Origin: Phyto melanocephala
Lineage: Eukaryota; Arthropoda; Insecta; Diptera; Rhinophoridae
Length of the DNA stretch: 64,000 bases
Direction of reading: 5' to 3'
Assembly: GCA_941918925.1 (NCBI GenBank)
Contig: OW799236.1
Coordinates: 16,343,474 to 16,407,473, forward strand
In this document: positions 25,390 to 37,815 of the stretch, one piece after another
Numbering within the stretch: the first letter of the stretch is position 1
How the letters are laid out: each line of letters starts with the position of its first letter
Notes under the pieces: model-generated
The model's database searches: none
What the model was told of the DNA's origin: nothing
The model's input: the letters and a program-made list of their open reading frames with translations, nothing else
Position numbers and translations under genes: made by a program

Positions 25390-27859
25390 TATAGAAACAA
25401 CAGTTTTAGGAAAATTTACTTCAAAGGAAATAACAATATAATGTCAGCCATTATAAAAATTTTATTTAAAGAAAATTCCTTAAAACCATACATAAGAATA
25501 TACTGCCTTCCTTTTTACAGTTAAAACTTGCTGAAATACATCCATCTCTTATGAATGTTGTTAAAGAAAACATGTATTTTTGAAATTCAGTTTTTGATGT
25601 CTGTAAATTTTTTGCAATTTATTTAAAGCCTTTGAATTACAAATATTTTTCGTGTTTGTATATGTGAGTGTGTTTATTTGTATATTGTTGTTGTTTTCAT
25701 AAGAATTTCCATATAAATATTTTTATCTGCTAAGAAACACACATACACATAGAGAAGTAAAAAAAATCGCTCATACGCACCAACTGTCTACAAAGTTGCA
25801 CAGTGGTAGTGAATGCAATAGAAATTGTAATAGAAACATATTTTAAGCATAAGCGCACAGACTGTGTACAAAGTTGCACAGTGATACTGAATGTTAGAAA
25901 AATTTTAATATAAACATATTTAAAGCATAACAGTCATTCTCTTCTTTCGTAGTTACTCACTGTGTAAGTAGTTATATACTATTTGCCCTGTTTTTCCTCG
26001 CAAGTTTTTTTAGCTTAATTTTATTTCATTTTTGTACATATAAGTTATACAGTTTTCTATACAAATGACTCTTAAAAAAACTGTGTGTTTGGTAAAATTC
26101 AGCAAAAGCTGGCAAACAAAAACAGTTGCCTAAGAAAAAAAAAAAAAAACAAAATGTTGAAGAAGAATGGCAAGTGAAAAGTACTTTGTATTTCTAAACA
26201 AACCATAAATGCCACATTTTTGAGGTTTTTATTACTGAAATTTTATCATACATCAGAGAAACTTTAAATAATTCAAAGCCGCATTTTTTCTTACTGTTAA
26301 CAAGCACATTATTTTGCTAGTGAATATTTAAAAGGTTAACTTTAACTAAGTGGATTCCTTACGGATGAAAGATGCTACTGTGACAAAAGATTTTAACAAT
26401 TCCAAATATTGATGAGCCCATAGCTTTCAGTGACTTAACTAAAAACTCTACTAATCAAAATGGCATAGAAATTTTCCAAAAATACCATGTTGCACACGTA
26501 CAGTCATTTAGAAATGCATTAGTCCTTTAAGAAACCCCTTTATCTTAAAATAATAAAACGTCGATAAAAAATTGAAGAATTGAAGAATTTGTTAAAAAGC
26601 AGAGAACAAAGAGTTTTTAAAAAAATAATTAAAAAACTTTCTTTAATTGCAAACAATTGCACTAACAAAGCATAATCTCTTAGCATCAATTTTTTCCATT
26701 AAAAACGACTTAGCAACAACTACCATTAACTTTAAATGTTAAAAGCATTAAAAAGCAAGAATTTGAAATAAAATTTAATAATATTGCTTCGTTAAAAACT
26801 TGGTGTTATATTTAAAAAAAACGAAAAGATTAAGCTTAATAATTTCAAGCAATTCATTTGATGATAAAATTAATAAAAACTTCTGTTATTTACAGCTCTT
26901 TTAATATTTAAACCAAAGATTTTTATTAAAAATATTTTTATTGCTTTTGCCACAAATAATCCCAAGTATCGCTAAAAAAAATCTGTTAAAGGGGTTTTAT
27001 GAGCTGCAAGTGAATTCAGCAAAAAGGTGCGTGCATGATTAACGTTTGGAGTTTTATATCATTTAAGTAACTGTCATTGCTTTTTACCGTCTCACGAAGT
27101 AAATATATTTCATGTTCAAAAACTTGTCTCCTATGTCGAGCCTTATTAAAGTAGCAGCCTAAGTTATGTTAAATTTAAGGCAGTTGGTAAACTACAGCCT
27201 ATTGGTTTATTCCTACAACTACAACCTATTAGTAGATTTCTGAGACTTTATGAAAGCCCACCCAGAAAAATACCATCAAGCTTAAATCCCATAATTTAAA
27301 ATGACCTGCTAATAACACCCATTCACGATTGTTCATAAACATTCACTTTAATCGTTTAAGGAATGATATTAAACAATCCTTAACATACATAGAATTCAAC
27401 ACAGAGAAAACAGTATCGTTTGTGAGTACCGCAATTGTTGACAATTGCATAGTTTAGTTGTAATAGTAGAATCTTACGGTTATATCTGCAGAATTTCATT
27501 TCGGAATATAAAGATGTAGTCAGCACTAATAAACTATGATTCTTGCAATAGAAATTTTTTAATCACAAATGAAAAGCTCGTTTGCAGAAACTGAACTATT
27601 CGAATGGCAATGAATGTGATCTTCTGTTTTCTGGCTGAATGATTTGTAAGCGGTTGTTATTAAAGTTCACAGAAAAATATAACATTTATAACCTAAGCCA
27701 CTACTTCTAAACTCATGAACTTTTTGTGAAAATCCTTGCATTAGAGATTTGCTAGATGTTTTAGTAAATTTTTTGGAAAAGATTGATCATCTGCTTTTAA
27801 AATCTATCGAATTGTGGAACACTATTTCTATGCTAAACAATTTCCTTTTATAAGAGCCC
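25181..27859. other. No gene recognised; microsatellite and short tandem duplication
   Basis: An (ATTT)n tract at about 25340-25393. A 78-bp tandem duplication at about 25775-25930, with landmark CAAAGTTGCACAGTG at 25791 and 25869. The rest is AT-rich with no coding. Confidence 0.5.
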
Positions 27860-29172
27860 AATAGGTTAGGTTGAAAAACCCTAATCCCATGACAGGTTAA
27901 CGTATGCCCAATTGGAGTTTTGTGTGCTCCATATGGAAGCTAAGTCTCCTAACTAGACCATAATCCCAATTTCGTTAAAAATGTGTTATAAATTCAAGAT
28001 CCCGGTACCCTCAATGCATTTCCTTATGGATTAATAATTCGAAGTCCTTAGTTATTCCAAGTTCGGCATAGTGTCCACGTTAAAGTTTTCCCGTCTAAAA
28101 CGTCCAAGCCCAGGACATTGATAAATGTAATGTTTCAGAGTCTTGTTTATTTCCTTGCATGCTCTACATGTCGCTTCATTTGACAATCGCAAGCGAACTA
28201 AATTAGTTGTTATCTCATCCGACCCGCTATTACACTATTTAATCTCTTTAGTCTTAGTCAACTCAGTGGAAGAATCTCCTATGATTTCTTATATTTGTGT
28301 CTACCCTTAGTATATTCATCACTTTACCGACATCAGTTTTTTTCCATTCACTGACGTGTTCCTCCATTGCCCAAATTTTAAGTTTTTTTAAGGTGCTGAA
28401 AAATTTAAGCATTTTCCAAGGTTATAATACTTCAAAATGTTCTTACTTTGGACAATTTATTGACTTTCTCATTTCTAAGTTTGCCGTCGTAATTTATAAT
28501 TTGCAAAAGAGTTTATTTCGCATTTGTAGTAAAGAAGATACAACCCTTCCGATTATTAGTGTCCTTATAACTGACTTGCAGTCCGTAAGAATATGAGTTG
28601 GAAGATTTTATCAGTTTCCTTTTTTTATTTAATGAACTCCGCAGTTACCAAAATCTCACCCTGGAATACAGTATTACTATCTGGTAGACGGAAAAATTAA
28701 CTTCTGTTTCGGCTAATGTCATATAAACCCGTTTCAGTTGGGTCACCAATCTTACACTATCCATATAAGAACCAATAACTTTTGAATTTTTTATCCTAAT
28801 TGCTTCATCCAACTTTTCCTCTTTTGTTATTATGGTGATGCAGTTAATGCTTTCATATCTCATTGTGATTTTGTCACATGTTATCGCTGTGATATTTTCC
28901 ATCGGTAAGATACTGATTATTCTTCGGTACCTGATTTTTTTGTCTCTTACCTGTCACTGACCCATTGCCAAGCCAAAGCTGCTTCATACTTTACCTGTAT
29001 CTCAATCACCCGAATTTGTTTCTCACGGCACCGCATATAGAAACGCAGCATTGTCTTTGACCCTTTTGAAGACGTTTTTTATTCAATTTTCTGTCTAAGG
29101 ACGCCACCACACTATCGAGTCATACTTTATGATCAATCGTATTACGCCCGTATATATCCTTGGGTCCATATT
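27860..29172 (-). pseudogene. Non-LTR retrotransposon (RNase-H-bearing LINE), 3' half, decayed
   Basis: In minus-strand order: the RT thumb region IYTGVIRLIIKYDSIVWW (about 29155-29105) and LQKGQRQCCVSICGAVR (about 29075-29030); an RNase H domain with YMDS in place of YTDGS (about 28765) and FFRLPDSNTVFQGEIL (about 28690-28645); LPTHILTDCKSV (about 28595-28560); then a cysteine motif TCRACKEINKTLKHY (28172-28125) and CPGLGRFRRENF. The 3' untranslated part (27975-27860) contains CCAATTGGGCATACG and ends in AACCTAACC. Frames shift repeatedly. The RNase H domain points to the I/LOA/jockey side of LINE diversity. The same tail ends the SINE at 6.8 kb. Confidence 0.8.
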
Positions 29173-30075
29173 TAACTCCACTGGTTTTAGCTTTGGACAA
29201 TTTGAGGGATTGGTCTCTTTTGGTACAAAAAATCATGTTATTGCGATGGTATCATTTAAGAGCTTTCTTACCTAAATAACATGATGCCAAATCAGACCAA
29301 TAATATGTGGCACATTGTGCCTTTTTATTGAAGAAAAAATCCTTTTTTGCAAACATTCTTTGATAAATGTTTTGGTATTTATAGAGCCCACTGTAACAAA
29401 TGGCTTGATTATTTTGCCGCAACTGAATAAGCTTGCCATAAAAATTTTATTGATTTTGGGGGATTAATTAACCTCTAACATTTCCTCGAGCACCCTCGAG
29501 CACAAAAAGCTTGCCATACGAAGAAATTTTTAGGATATTTTTATAGATTTTGGGTCCTTAACTTAACTTTAATATTTCCTTGAGCATTAGCAGAATTCAA
29601 ATATTTATCCGGAAGCTGCGAAAAAATCTTCCAGTACATTCGTTTCATCTTCCGTTAAACAACATAAGTATTTTTGAAATTTATTTTAATTTCCTTGCCT
29701 AATTTTCTGGCCTCTAAATTTTTTAAAACATTCTTATCCGATACTTTTGAGTTTTGATTATTTTCAAGCATGCGTTAGCTTTAACTTCTCGATTTAAATA
29801 GTCAGAGCGCTAAACTGATCCGGATGCTTTTCTACCAGATGCATTTGGGAACTCTTCTCAATATGCTTTAAATTTTTTTGGCCGATCATGTGGACTTTTT
29901 TTCTTCCCAAACCAGGTCGAATTATCCTAAAACTCTGTTATTAGAATGAAAAGAGCTTGAGGACAGACCTTTAAATTTTTGCCCAATTTTTTGTAAAACG
30001 AATTTGAAGTTTTTTTTTTTGATAATTTTTAATGATTTTAGCAAGTACTTCTTTTTGACACCCATTAATATAGAT
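29173..30075 (-). pseudogene. Tc1/mariner-superfamily transposase remnant
   Basis: Minus-strand fragments: IGQKNLKHIEKSSQMH (about 29890-29845); KPFVTVGSINTKTFIKECLQ (about 29410-29350); a degenerate catalytic block IGLIWHHVI (about 29310-29280, compare WPDLASCHY in relatives); and FVPKETNPSNCPKLKPV (about 29230-29180), which matches the FVPKDMNPPNCPxLRPIE signature of one insect Tc1/mariner branch. The remnant runs straight into the LINE at 29172 on the same strand, so one inserted next to or into the other. A breakpoint with target duplication was not resolved. Confidence 0.7.
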
Positions 30076-30739
30076 AGATCATAGATAAAAAAAAAATTGA
30101 AATATTGCTCTCAAATTTAATAAAAGTTCCGAACCAAAACATGTGTTTTGATTTACATATTTTGAATTTGATCTTTTTGTACATAACCCTCCATGGCTGT
30201 TTGACATCAGTGAATAATGAACAACAGATTTATAAAATCCCATCAAAATAACATGCTTCCCATAAAGACATTTACATTATCCACTCGCCCATTTTAAGAA
30301 CATTATTGAAATGGCTTAAACCAAACTCTTTGCAATCTGTTTGTGTTCTCCCAAAGTGATTCCTTTTAATTTTCCCATTAGCTGCAAAATCTGCTTTTTT
30401 ATATTTTATTTTTTGCAATTTCAAACCATTCAATTTTATTATTCTTACTTTTATGCTGATGCTGGTAGAAAAAAAATTTGTTTTAAATAAAAACAGCAAA
30501 AATACTATGAACACGAATTTTATTGAAAATAAATTTATGGATTACAAATTTTCTAATAGTCAAACAACACGTTATGATGGAAATTGTTCACATTGTAGCA
30601 TACACTATCACATACATAAACAAGCACACCTATTAGGGCAATATGGGCTAACAACATTTCAAATAATTGCTGATATTTTTTGCAGACTCGGTAATATTTT
30701 GTAACGTGGCAATTTTTTAACAAGTAGCATTAATAAAAG
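30076..30739. other. No gene recognised
   Basis: Two overlapping short open frames on opposite strands (30.27-30.70 kb) show no domain. I treat them as chance. Confidence 0.4.
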
Positions 30740-31500
30740 GACTGGGCAAAGTGAGAAGTGAAACTGAATTGAAGATCAACAAAAAGTGACTTAGAACTTA
30801 ATTCAGAACCAGGAAAGAATCAAGATGAAACTAAACTCAAACTATACTGAAGGCAGACTTAAAAGTTAACGATACTAAACTGGAACTGCAGAACAACTGA
30901 ACATAATCTAGGACTAAACTAAATATGAAGTAGACTTGAAGTAGAGCTGAAAAAAATCAGAGTTGCAGTAAAACTAAACTGAAACTTAACTGGAAATGAA
31001 CAAGATCTTACCAAGAACTTAACAGAAATACACTTTAACTGAACAAGAATTGAAACAGAGCATTAAAGATTAGATTAAAGATTAGGGGCCGTATTCATAA
31101 AAAAAATTTTAGGTTTATTGAAGGCTTATTTGACAAATTTCTCTACAACATCTATCAAATAAGCCTTTAATAAACCTAAAATATTTTTTATGAATACGGC
31201 CATAGAACTAAACTAAAAGTAAAATAGAACTGAACTGGATTCAAGCTATAACTTGATTCGAACTGATATGTAAGTAACCTTAAAGTGAACTTAGATTAAA
31301 GTAAACAAGAATTTAAAATGAAAAGAACTAGAAGTGAACTTAACTAGAACAAAACTAAAACTGTATTAGAACTAGACTAAAAATAAGTTAAAATTAAACT
31401 AGAATTGAATTAGGGTTGAACTAGAACTTCATCTGAGAAGCTAACTGGAGCTGAAGTAGAGCTTAACAAGAAATAAAGTAGTACATAACTAGGACCCAAC
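30740..31500 (-). repeat. Degenerate AACTGAACTAGAACT array (same family as 5 kb)
   Basis: About 760 bp of loose AACTAGAACTGAAC-type words. It is the reverse complement of the arrays at 5.0, 44.2 and 48.9 kb, so this array points the other way. A palindromic MITE (31087-31201) interrupts it. Confidence 0.7.
31087..31201. mobile_element. 115-bp palindromic MITE (GGCCGTATTCATAA)
   Basis: Two arms of about 46 bp, both beginning GGCCGTATTCATAAAAAA and containing TTTTAGGTTTATT and AGGCTTATTTGA, are nearly perfect inverted copies around a spacer of roughly 20 bp. The element would fold into one long hairpin. Its ends match the Harbinger-like element at 24.7 kb. TTA precedes the left end after two extra Gs. 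The right target copy is unclear. Confidence 0.75.
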
Positions 31501-32526
31501 TATGTTTGGCACTTAACTACAAATAGGAAATATCTAACACTTTTTTTGGTTTTTAATTTTTTCATCTCATCCCTTGTATTATTTTTTATATTTTTTTATA
31601 TTTGCTAGAAACTGTTCAATATACTTTTTCATTCTGCCATAAATTTCAATATGATGAAACATGTTTTTCATTTAAATTCTAATAGAAATATAAAATAGAG
31701 AAAAAAAATTCTATCGATAGAGCAAAAAAAATCAAGGTGTGTGTGCCTTTTTTTTGGCACATAACCACCATCGACAACATCACACAGTTAACCAATAGTG
31801 CAAGTTCACTAACACAAACACACACACACACAAAACATTGGCAATATACCAGCCGAAAGGAATGGAAAATAAAAATCATTTAAAAGTATTGCTGAGTGCA
31901 TGAGGGTCTGCCAACATTCACACCAATATTCTCGACAATACAAAACATAGACATTTAATACCTGCTCATCTATACATGTCTATTTCCGCTATAAACCCAT
32001 GTATAGACATGTGTTTAAGTGCGGTGTGTGTTTGGCATGTTAGTGTAACTCCCTGGCAACGGAAACGATTTTGCGCTAAAATAGTAAAATTGATTGAAAT
32101 TTGCACTTGAATAAATTATGACGTTAAAAACGTCCGCATGTCTCTGATCTCGAATTCATATATAAATATGAATTTTAATAATTTTGATTTACTTTATATT
32201 TTTATTTTTTGGTACTAATGCACCAAACCAAAAACCTCTAGTTGTGAACTGCAAGCGATAGAGTTGTTAAAATAAATAAATATTTAATATTTTTTAGTGC
32301 AAGGAAAAAATTTTACATTAAATTTGTTTTACAAAATAGAAAATTTGCAAAAAAAAAAATAATGTTTGATAATTAAAAAATTTGTTAAATGTTTTTTATA
32401 AGACAAAACCGGAAATCGAGTTAAAAAGTTAAAATGGATTCAAGAGAAGTTGAAAAAGGAATATTTGACATACATACTGTATCTGTTTGATATAATTATA
32501 CATGGACATAAAAACCACATCAGATT
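31501..32526. other. No gene recognised
   Basis: AT-rich, with a (CA)n tract at about 31814-31832. No coding seen. Confidence 0.4.
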
Positions 32527-33088
32527 AGAGCTGCAAAGCTATCGATTGTTAGTTCGTTATAAAACTATCGATACTATTGTATCGGATTCTCAGAAAACTC
32601 CTCATTATTTAATTAAAATGACTTTGATTTAAATAACATATTTTTTATGAAAATCTGCTTAACAAATCTTTTGCAAAATCCAACTGATGTATGCATAAAA
32701 ATTGTCAAAATTTTATAGAGGGTTTATTAAACTGATATTCTGTGAAATTCGGTTAATAAACGTTTGATAATTTTTATGCCGCTGCCTGTTTCTTAGTGAT
32801 CAGTTAATGAGGTAAAATTGTTAGAGAAACAACAGCGTTACATCATCTTAATCTTTAAACAATTAACATAAAATATTTTTGTTTAATTTTCTTGTATTGA
32901 GTTTAAAAATATAATTGTTGATAAATCCGGTTTACCTTATTATTTGTGCAATGTTACTGATTTTGCTTTTTCTTTATTAAAAATATTGTTTTTTGACAGT
33001 ATCGAAAGCGGAGAAAAAACATCGATAGTCTCTTAAAAAATAAAACTATCGATACCATCGCTAGTACTATCGATTGTTTTGCAGCTCT
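32527..33088. mobile_element. 562-bp hAT-like non-autonomous element with ATCGATA repeats
   Basis: The ends are AGAGCTGCAAA at the left and TTTGCAGCTCT at the right, an exact 11-bp inverted repeat. Subterminal copies of ACTATCGATA or its complement are clustered at both ends (32541-32590 and 33000-33075), a feature of hAT transposase-binding regions. Flanks TCAGATT and TTCAGGTA are only a partial 8-bp match. A 60-codon open frame inside is not recognisable. Confidence 0.55.
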
Positions 33089-33289
33089 TTCAGGTATGTA
33101 AAATTTATACCGATGACAGCTGTTTATATTGTTAACAAGCCACTACAAGCGTTAGCATTTAAGCTTTATAGAACAAATGTTTTCCGAAATGGAATTCAAA
33201 CATTATGTTTGGCCGGAAAGTCAGAAGATGAATTATCTCTAAGTGAACTTACTATTTGTGTATCGCCTTATAAATCGTTAAATTGATAC

Positions 33290-33720
33290 AGGAAGCGTTG
33301 CCAAATGCTATGGTGGTAGAAGACAAAAGAAACCGCAACTTCATACGAAACGGTTCAGAATTTAAAGTCTTGACTTCAACGAAATCCACGTCGTAGTGCT
33401 AATAAAATGGTCAGTCAAGCATCCAACGCATTTTTCAAAATAATTACAAGAAATAACTTTATGAGTTCTAGAAAAAGCATATGAGTAGTAACGCTTGTAT
33501 TAACATAGAGAATTTCCAAACAAAGTGTAGTCCGCTGAAAAAAAATTCCTTATTGTGCACTTCAATAGCTCTCTCAGTAATCGTGTTTTCATAACTGAAG
33601 CCACTTACGAAAATTTGGGCCTACGAAAGGTCACCCAAAATTCTTTCCATATCAAGTAATGATATGCGTAGCTGTGATCGCCGGTCGCTTTTACCCAGCC
33701 TGGTATAAAACTTTTTTCAT
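33290..33720 (+). pseudogene. Tc1/mariner transposase fragment (N-terminal and core pieces)
   Basis: Reads KTKETATSYETVQNLKS, stop, LQRNPRRSANKMVSQASNA (about 33325-33430), the second helix-turn-helix region of a Tc1/mariner transposase. After decay comes FPYQVMICVAVIAGRFYPAW (about 33648-33705), equivalent to the VMVWAAVTADGR block before the second Asp. The remainder is lost before the dispersed repeat at 33951. It is a different lineage from the other mariner copies here. Confidence 0.6.
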
Positions 33721-33950
33721 CAATTTATTTATTTATTTGTACTATACCACAAACCAGACCATATATCTTATATTGCAGTGAGGAACTGATTACTGGAAAC
33801 ATTTTACAAATCATCATGTACGCCCCTTATGATGAGCCTAGATATGTTGGAAGCAGAGTTGCGAGCACTCAAATATTTCGGTCATAAATCACGGACGTCT
33901 CAACAAGGCTTGCCTCTTTCTTATGGAGCTTATTTGAACCAAGAACAGTT

Positions 33951-34675
33951 AAAACAAGTAACAGTGCTATATTCGGCCGTGCCGAATCTTACATACCCTT
34001 CACAACGTGTAGTCATGCAATAACAATTGTTTGTATCACCATTCATCTCATATAAAATATATACATACATGCAAAAAACATACAAAAAAAAAATTACAAA
34101 AAAAAAATATATTAAAATAAAAAAAAATAATAAAAAAAAATTACAAAAAAAAATTACAAAAAAAAATTAAAAAAAAATTTAAAAAAAAAAATTAAAAAAA
34201 AATTGTTAAAAAAAATTTTAAAAAATTTTAAAAAATTTTTTAAAAATTATTTAAAAAATTTTTTTTTTTAAAATTAAAAAAAAATAATAAAATATAAATA
34301 ATATATTAAATAAAATAATAAATTAAATTAAATTAAATAAAATTTTTTTGGCTCAGCTGGGCCACGTTTACTTTAACCAGTATGTATGTAGGTTGTTGTT
34401 GTAATTGTGAAAAAAAACGAGGTGGTCGTGGATTTTGCTCATATCTCGGAAAGCTATGGGGCGATTGTGCTGAATTTCAATAGCGATTCATTCCTGGATA
34501 TTTCCAAGAGATTGATACAGATCTGAGGAACATATAGTTGATTCTAAAAGTTGATTTCAACCAACACACGGACAGACGGGCAGACGGACAGACGGTCAGG
34601 GCTTAATCGTCTCTATTCATAAGCTTTCAGAAAATATATACTTTATGGGGTCGGAAATGAAAATTTCGCTTTCAA
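33951..34675 (-). repeat. AGGGTATA/TTCGGC dispersed repeat, copy 1
   Basis: The left edge AAAACAAGTAACAGTGC is followed by the hairpin TTCGGCCGTGCCGAA and CATACCCTTCAC. An A/T-only centre lies at 34079-34345, then the module GGCTCAGCTGGGCCACGTTT..AACCAGT (34351-34381), then the arm with CGAGGTGGTCGTGG, CAGACGGACAGACGG and CTTTATGGGGTCGGAAA. The arms are in minus orientation relative to copy 2 (46.8 kb). It has no coding. The 64-codon open frame at 33829 runs across the junction and is not a gene. Confidence 0.75.
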
Positions 34676-36129
34676 TTTTCGTGATTCAATCCGATGGTGC
34701 GTTTTGGAGAGCCAGAAGACTACTAAAAAATACGGGAGTATGGGCCAAAATACCACATAATCATATTCGTGCGGCATTAAATTAATTTTTAAACTACTTC
34801 AAAGCCACGTTCAGGGCAAAATGAGGCCACATTGAGCTAAAGTGGTTTGATACTTAAATTTTTATCTTAACCCATTCCGTAATTTAAATCAATAAATTTT
34901 TTTTTTCAAAAAGGTGTGGTCGCTTAAATGCCCTGCAAGAAAAGATCTGCAAAATATATAGTGTATGCATGAGTTTAATCCATGATGAAGTGGTTCAATT
35001 TAGGTAAAACATGCATGATTTTAACATTAACGTGTCATTAGAGACCATGTGTGTATATGAATATATTAAAAAAATTCTTTTCCTTCTAATTAGTGCATAA
35101 AACTCATGTGTCATGAGTTAATAATGTTTATTTACATGAATTGTTTAAGATATTTTGTATATGTTTTGAAGTACATTATTAAAGGCCAACTATTTTGGAT
35201 TTGCAGAAGGCATTCTTCATGCCTCCTCTTGCACTTATGAATAAGAAGTCACGAAAATTTTATTCAAATTGAACTAGTGCACATATTTTTTGCTAGGTAG
35301 GTGACCCTCGATTGCATAACAGGTACAATAAACATTTTCTTTTTTAATACACGATTTAACAAATATTTCCATATTAGAATTCGTAATTATTAATAAAAAA
35401 AAACAATATTTTGAAATTTATTTAATCCTTTTAAAAAATTCATCTGTAGTTTTCTGCACTTTGTAACAATTACTTGAAAAAATTCTATTTTTATTTTATA
35501 TATAAAAAAAAAGAAAATATACAAAATCTGTATTTAAAGTGGATTTTCATGTTTCTTTTTGCTAAAGAAAAGCCACAAATATTTAATAGTACACAAAAAG
35601 AACATGTTCAATAGTTCTAAGTAAATTGATGGGAATGAAAATGAAAAATTCTAAAACCATTTTTTTTTTGTTTAATTGTAATATAATTTGAGTTAGTTAT
35701 TAAACAACAAACATCTGAAAAAATTAACCTTAAGCCACGACACGAGTACTTAATAGCACTTAACCTACAATACAAAATATAAGGAGTTTCTATCCTTGAG
35801 TTATCATTTTAAATTTTCAAAAAGGATTTTTGAAAAATATATAAAAATGTTTTTATTCCAGTTTTTTATAGCAAAATCCTGGAGTATGTAGTTTCGGACA
35901 TCGCAGAAGTCGATAGAGTTAATGATTCGCATACTTATAGCAGAAGGATTCATGCACGATTAGTAAAAAAAATTTTTTTGGACTAAATAAAATGCCATTC
36001 CGCGTCTAACTTCTTATGTAAAATAAAAATAATAGAATTTATTTCTAACGTTAAAATTTTTTTTTACTGAATTCATTTATGTAATTTAGTACAAAGTATA
36101 AAAAGCAACATAATTCAACTAATATTATT
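34676..36129. other. No gene recognised
   Basis: AT-rich sequence without coding or repeat structure that I could support. Confidence 0.4.
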
Positions 36130-37815
36130 AAATCCGCCACCAAAAAAATGGTGGGGGTATATTCATTTTGTCATTCCGTTTGTAACACATCGAAATATCC
36201 ATTTTAAACCTCATAAAGTATATATATTTTCTGAATCGGGGTTTAATTTTATGACGATCTAGTGATGTCTGTCCGTCTGTCCGTCCGTTGAAAGCACGAT
36301 AGAGCTCAAATAAAAAAGGTAGGGATCTCAAAATTTGCCAGATTATATTTTATACACAAGGGCTTAATCGGAATAAAACGAAGAGAGTTATAGCACGTAA
36401 TGTAAGAGAAGGTCAAAAAAACCATGTACTTTCAACATCCAATAAAACGCAATTGTGTCCAAACGCATTAAAGTAGAGCCATGAAATTGCGAATGTTTAT
36501 TTCATGAGTAAAAAAAATATTTTCCCAGAAAACTGCTTAAATCTGTGAGTTAGGAAAGGAGTTATAGATCTAAATGTACGAAAATTTATACCGCACAGTG
36601 TATTTTTCGGTATATTTGAAATTTAAATCCTAATAAAACGTTGCTTTTTGGTCAAAGGATTTGTTCTGACGGAAAATAAATGTGACATGCTTACTTTTAC
36701 GTCCACCTCCATATAATGGCTTACCTTAAATTCATATAATTTCTCTATGAAAAAAGTTTTTTGAAGAATAAAGGACTATATTAAAATATCTCAGTTTTGC
36801 TTATTAGCAGAAACTACTTCGAAACGCCTACTATAACGCCCACTTTTCACGTAATCTACTGTTAATGAAATTAAAAAGCTCGCATAACCGACAAAATTAG
36901 AGGTATGATGATGAAATTTGCTTGTCAGAAAATGAAGGTGGCATGCTCACTTTAACGCCTTCCTCCAATACAACGGTTTATCCTAAGTTCGTATAATTTC
37001 TCTGCGGACATAGTTTTTGGAAGAATAAAGAACTATATTGAAATACCGAAGTTGTATTTATTAGCAGAAACTTTCAGTGAAAGAGAAAATATACGAAGAC
37101 ATGTTACTAGCAACTCGAAGTTATACAAAGAAAGTGAAACTTTTTTTTTTAGTATAAAGATATTATTCCATAGCGATTACTGTTAATAATAAAATAATAA
37201 ATATTGTTCTAAAGGGTCCGCCATCTAACGTTTCTTTTTTCAACTAGTGCTTATTTCGTGAATGGTAACACTTAGCTTATGTCTGATTTGACAGATAATT
37301 AGTTTTTTTATCCTTTCGCTGAACCACGCTGGGAAATATTGCGACATTGCTTTGGCCGATTTTGCCAAAAAAAATCGTCTTTTCAGATGAAGCTCGTTTT
37401 GATCTTGGCGGGTATGTAAACAAGCAAAATTGTCACATTTGGGGCACAGAAAACCCGCGCGCATACATTGAAAAGCCGATACACTCAAAACTAGTCACTG
37501 TTTGTTGCGGATTTTGGTCCAGAGGCATAATTGGGCCATGTTTCTTCGAAAATGGGCAAGGAGTGGCTGTAGTCAATGGCGATCGTTATCGGGCCATGTT
37601 GAACGAATTTTTGTTTACAAAAATTTAAAAGGAGGATATTGGCAACATTAAGTTTCAATACGACGGCGCTACGTGCCACACAGCCGAAGTTACACATTTT
37701 TTTTTAGCATTTTCAAAAAAAGAAGTTATTTGGCGGACCCTTTACAAAAGTACATCAAATTGGTGGTGGGTATAAAAAATTCGGCACAGTCGAATAAAGT
37801 GCTCTTTATTGTTTG
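36130..37815 (+). repeat. AGGGTATA/TTCGGC-type repeat, copy 4, with internal tandem units
   Basis: The left end is a hairpin CCACCAAAAAAATGGTGG, followed by the family arm (TTGTCATTCCGTTTGTAA, CATAAAGTATATATATTTTC, CTGTCCGTCTGTCCG). The right end is GGTGGTGGGTATAAA, the hairpin-like TTCGGCACAGTCGAA and AAAGTGCTCTTTATTG. Between them is a tandem duplication of about 250 bp (36664-36830 and 36918-37085; landmark GAAGAATAAAGRACTATATT), with CCCACTTT..ACGCC text also seen at 55.5 kb. A 531-bp mariner element is inserted near the right end. Confidence 0.65.
37212..37742 (+). mobile_element. Internally deleted mariner element with TIRs and TA target duplication
   Basis: The element begins AAGGGTCCGCCATCTAACG and ends (reverse complement) AAGGGTCCGCCAAATAACT. 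Both ends are flanked by TA (37210-37211 and 37743-37744), the Tc1/mariner signature. Inside, 37359-37627 encodes the central transposase core in one open frame: KKIVFSDEARFDLGGYVNKQ, which holds the first catalytic Asp, and TVCCGFWSRGIIGPCFFENG. A stop follows, then IGNIKFQYDGATCHTAEVTH with the second Asp. The N-terminal DNA-binding part and the C-terminus are deleted. It is younger than the other mariner copies, as the long frame and clean ends show. Confidence 0.85.
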
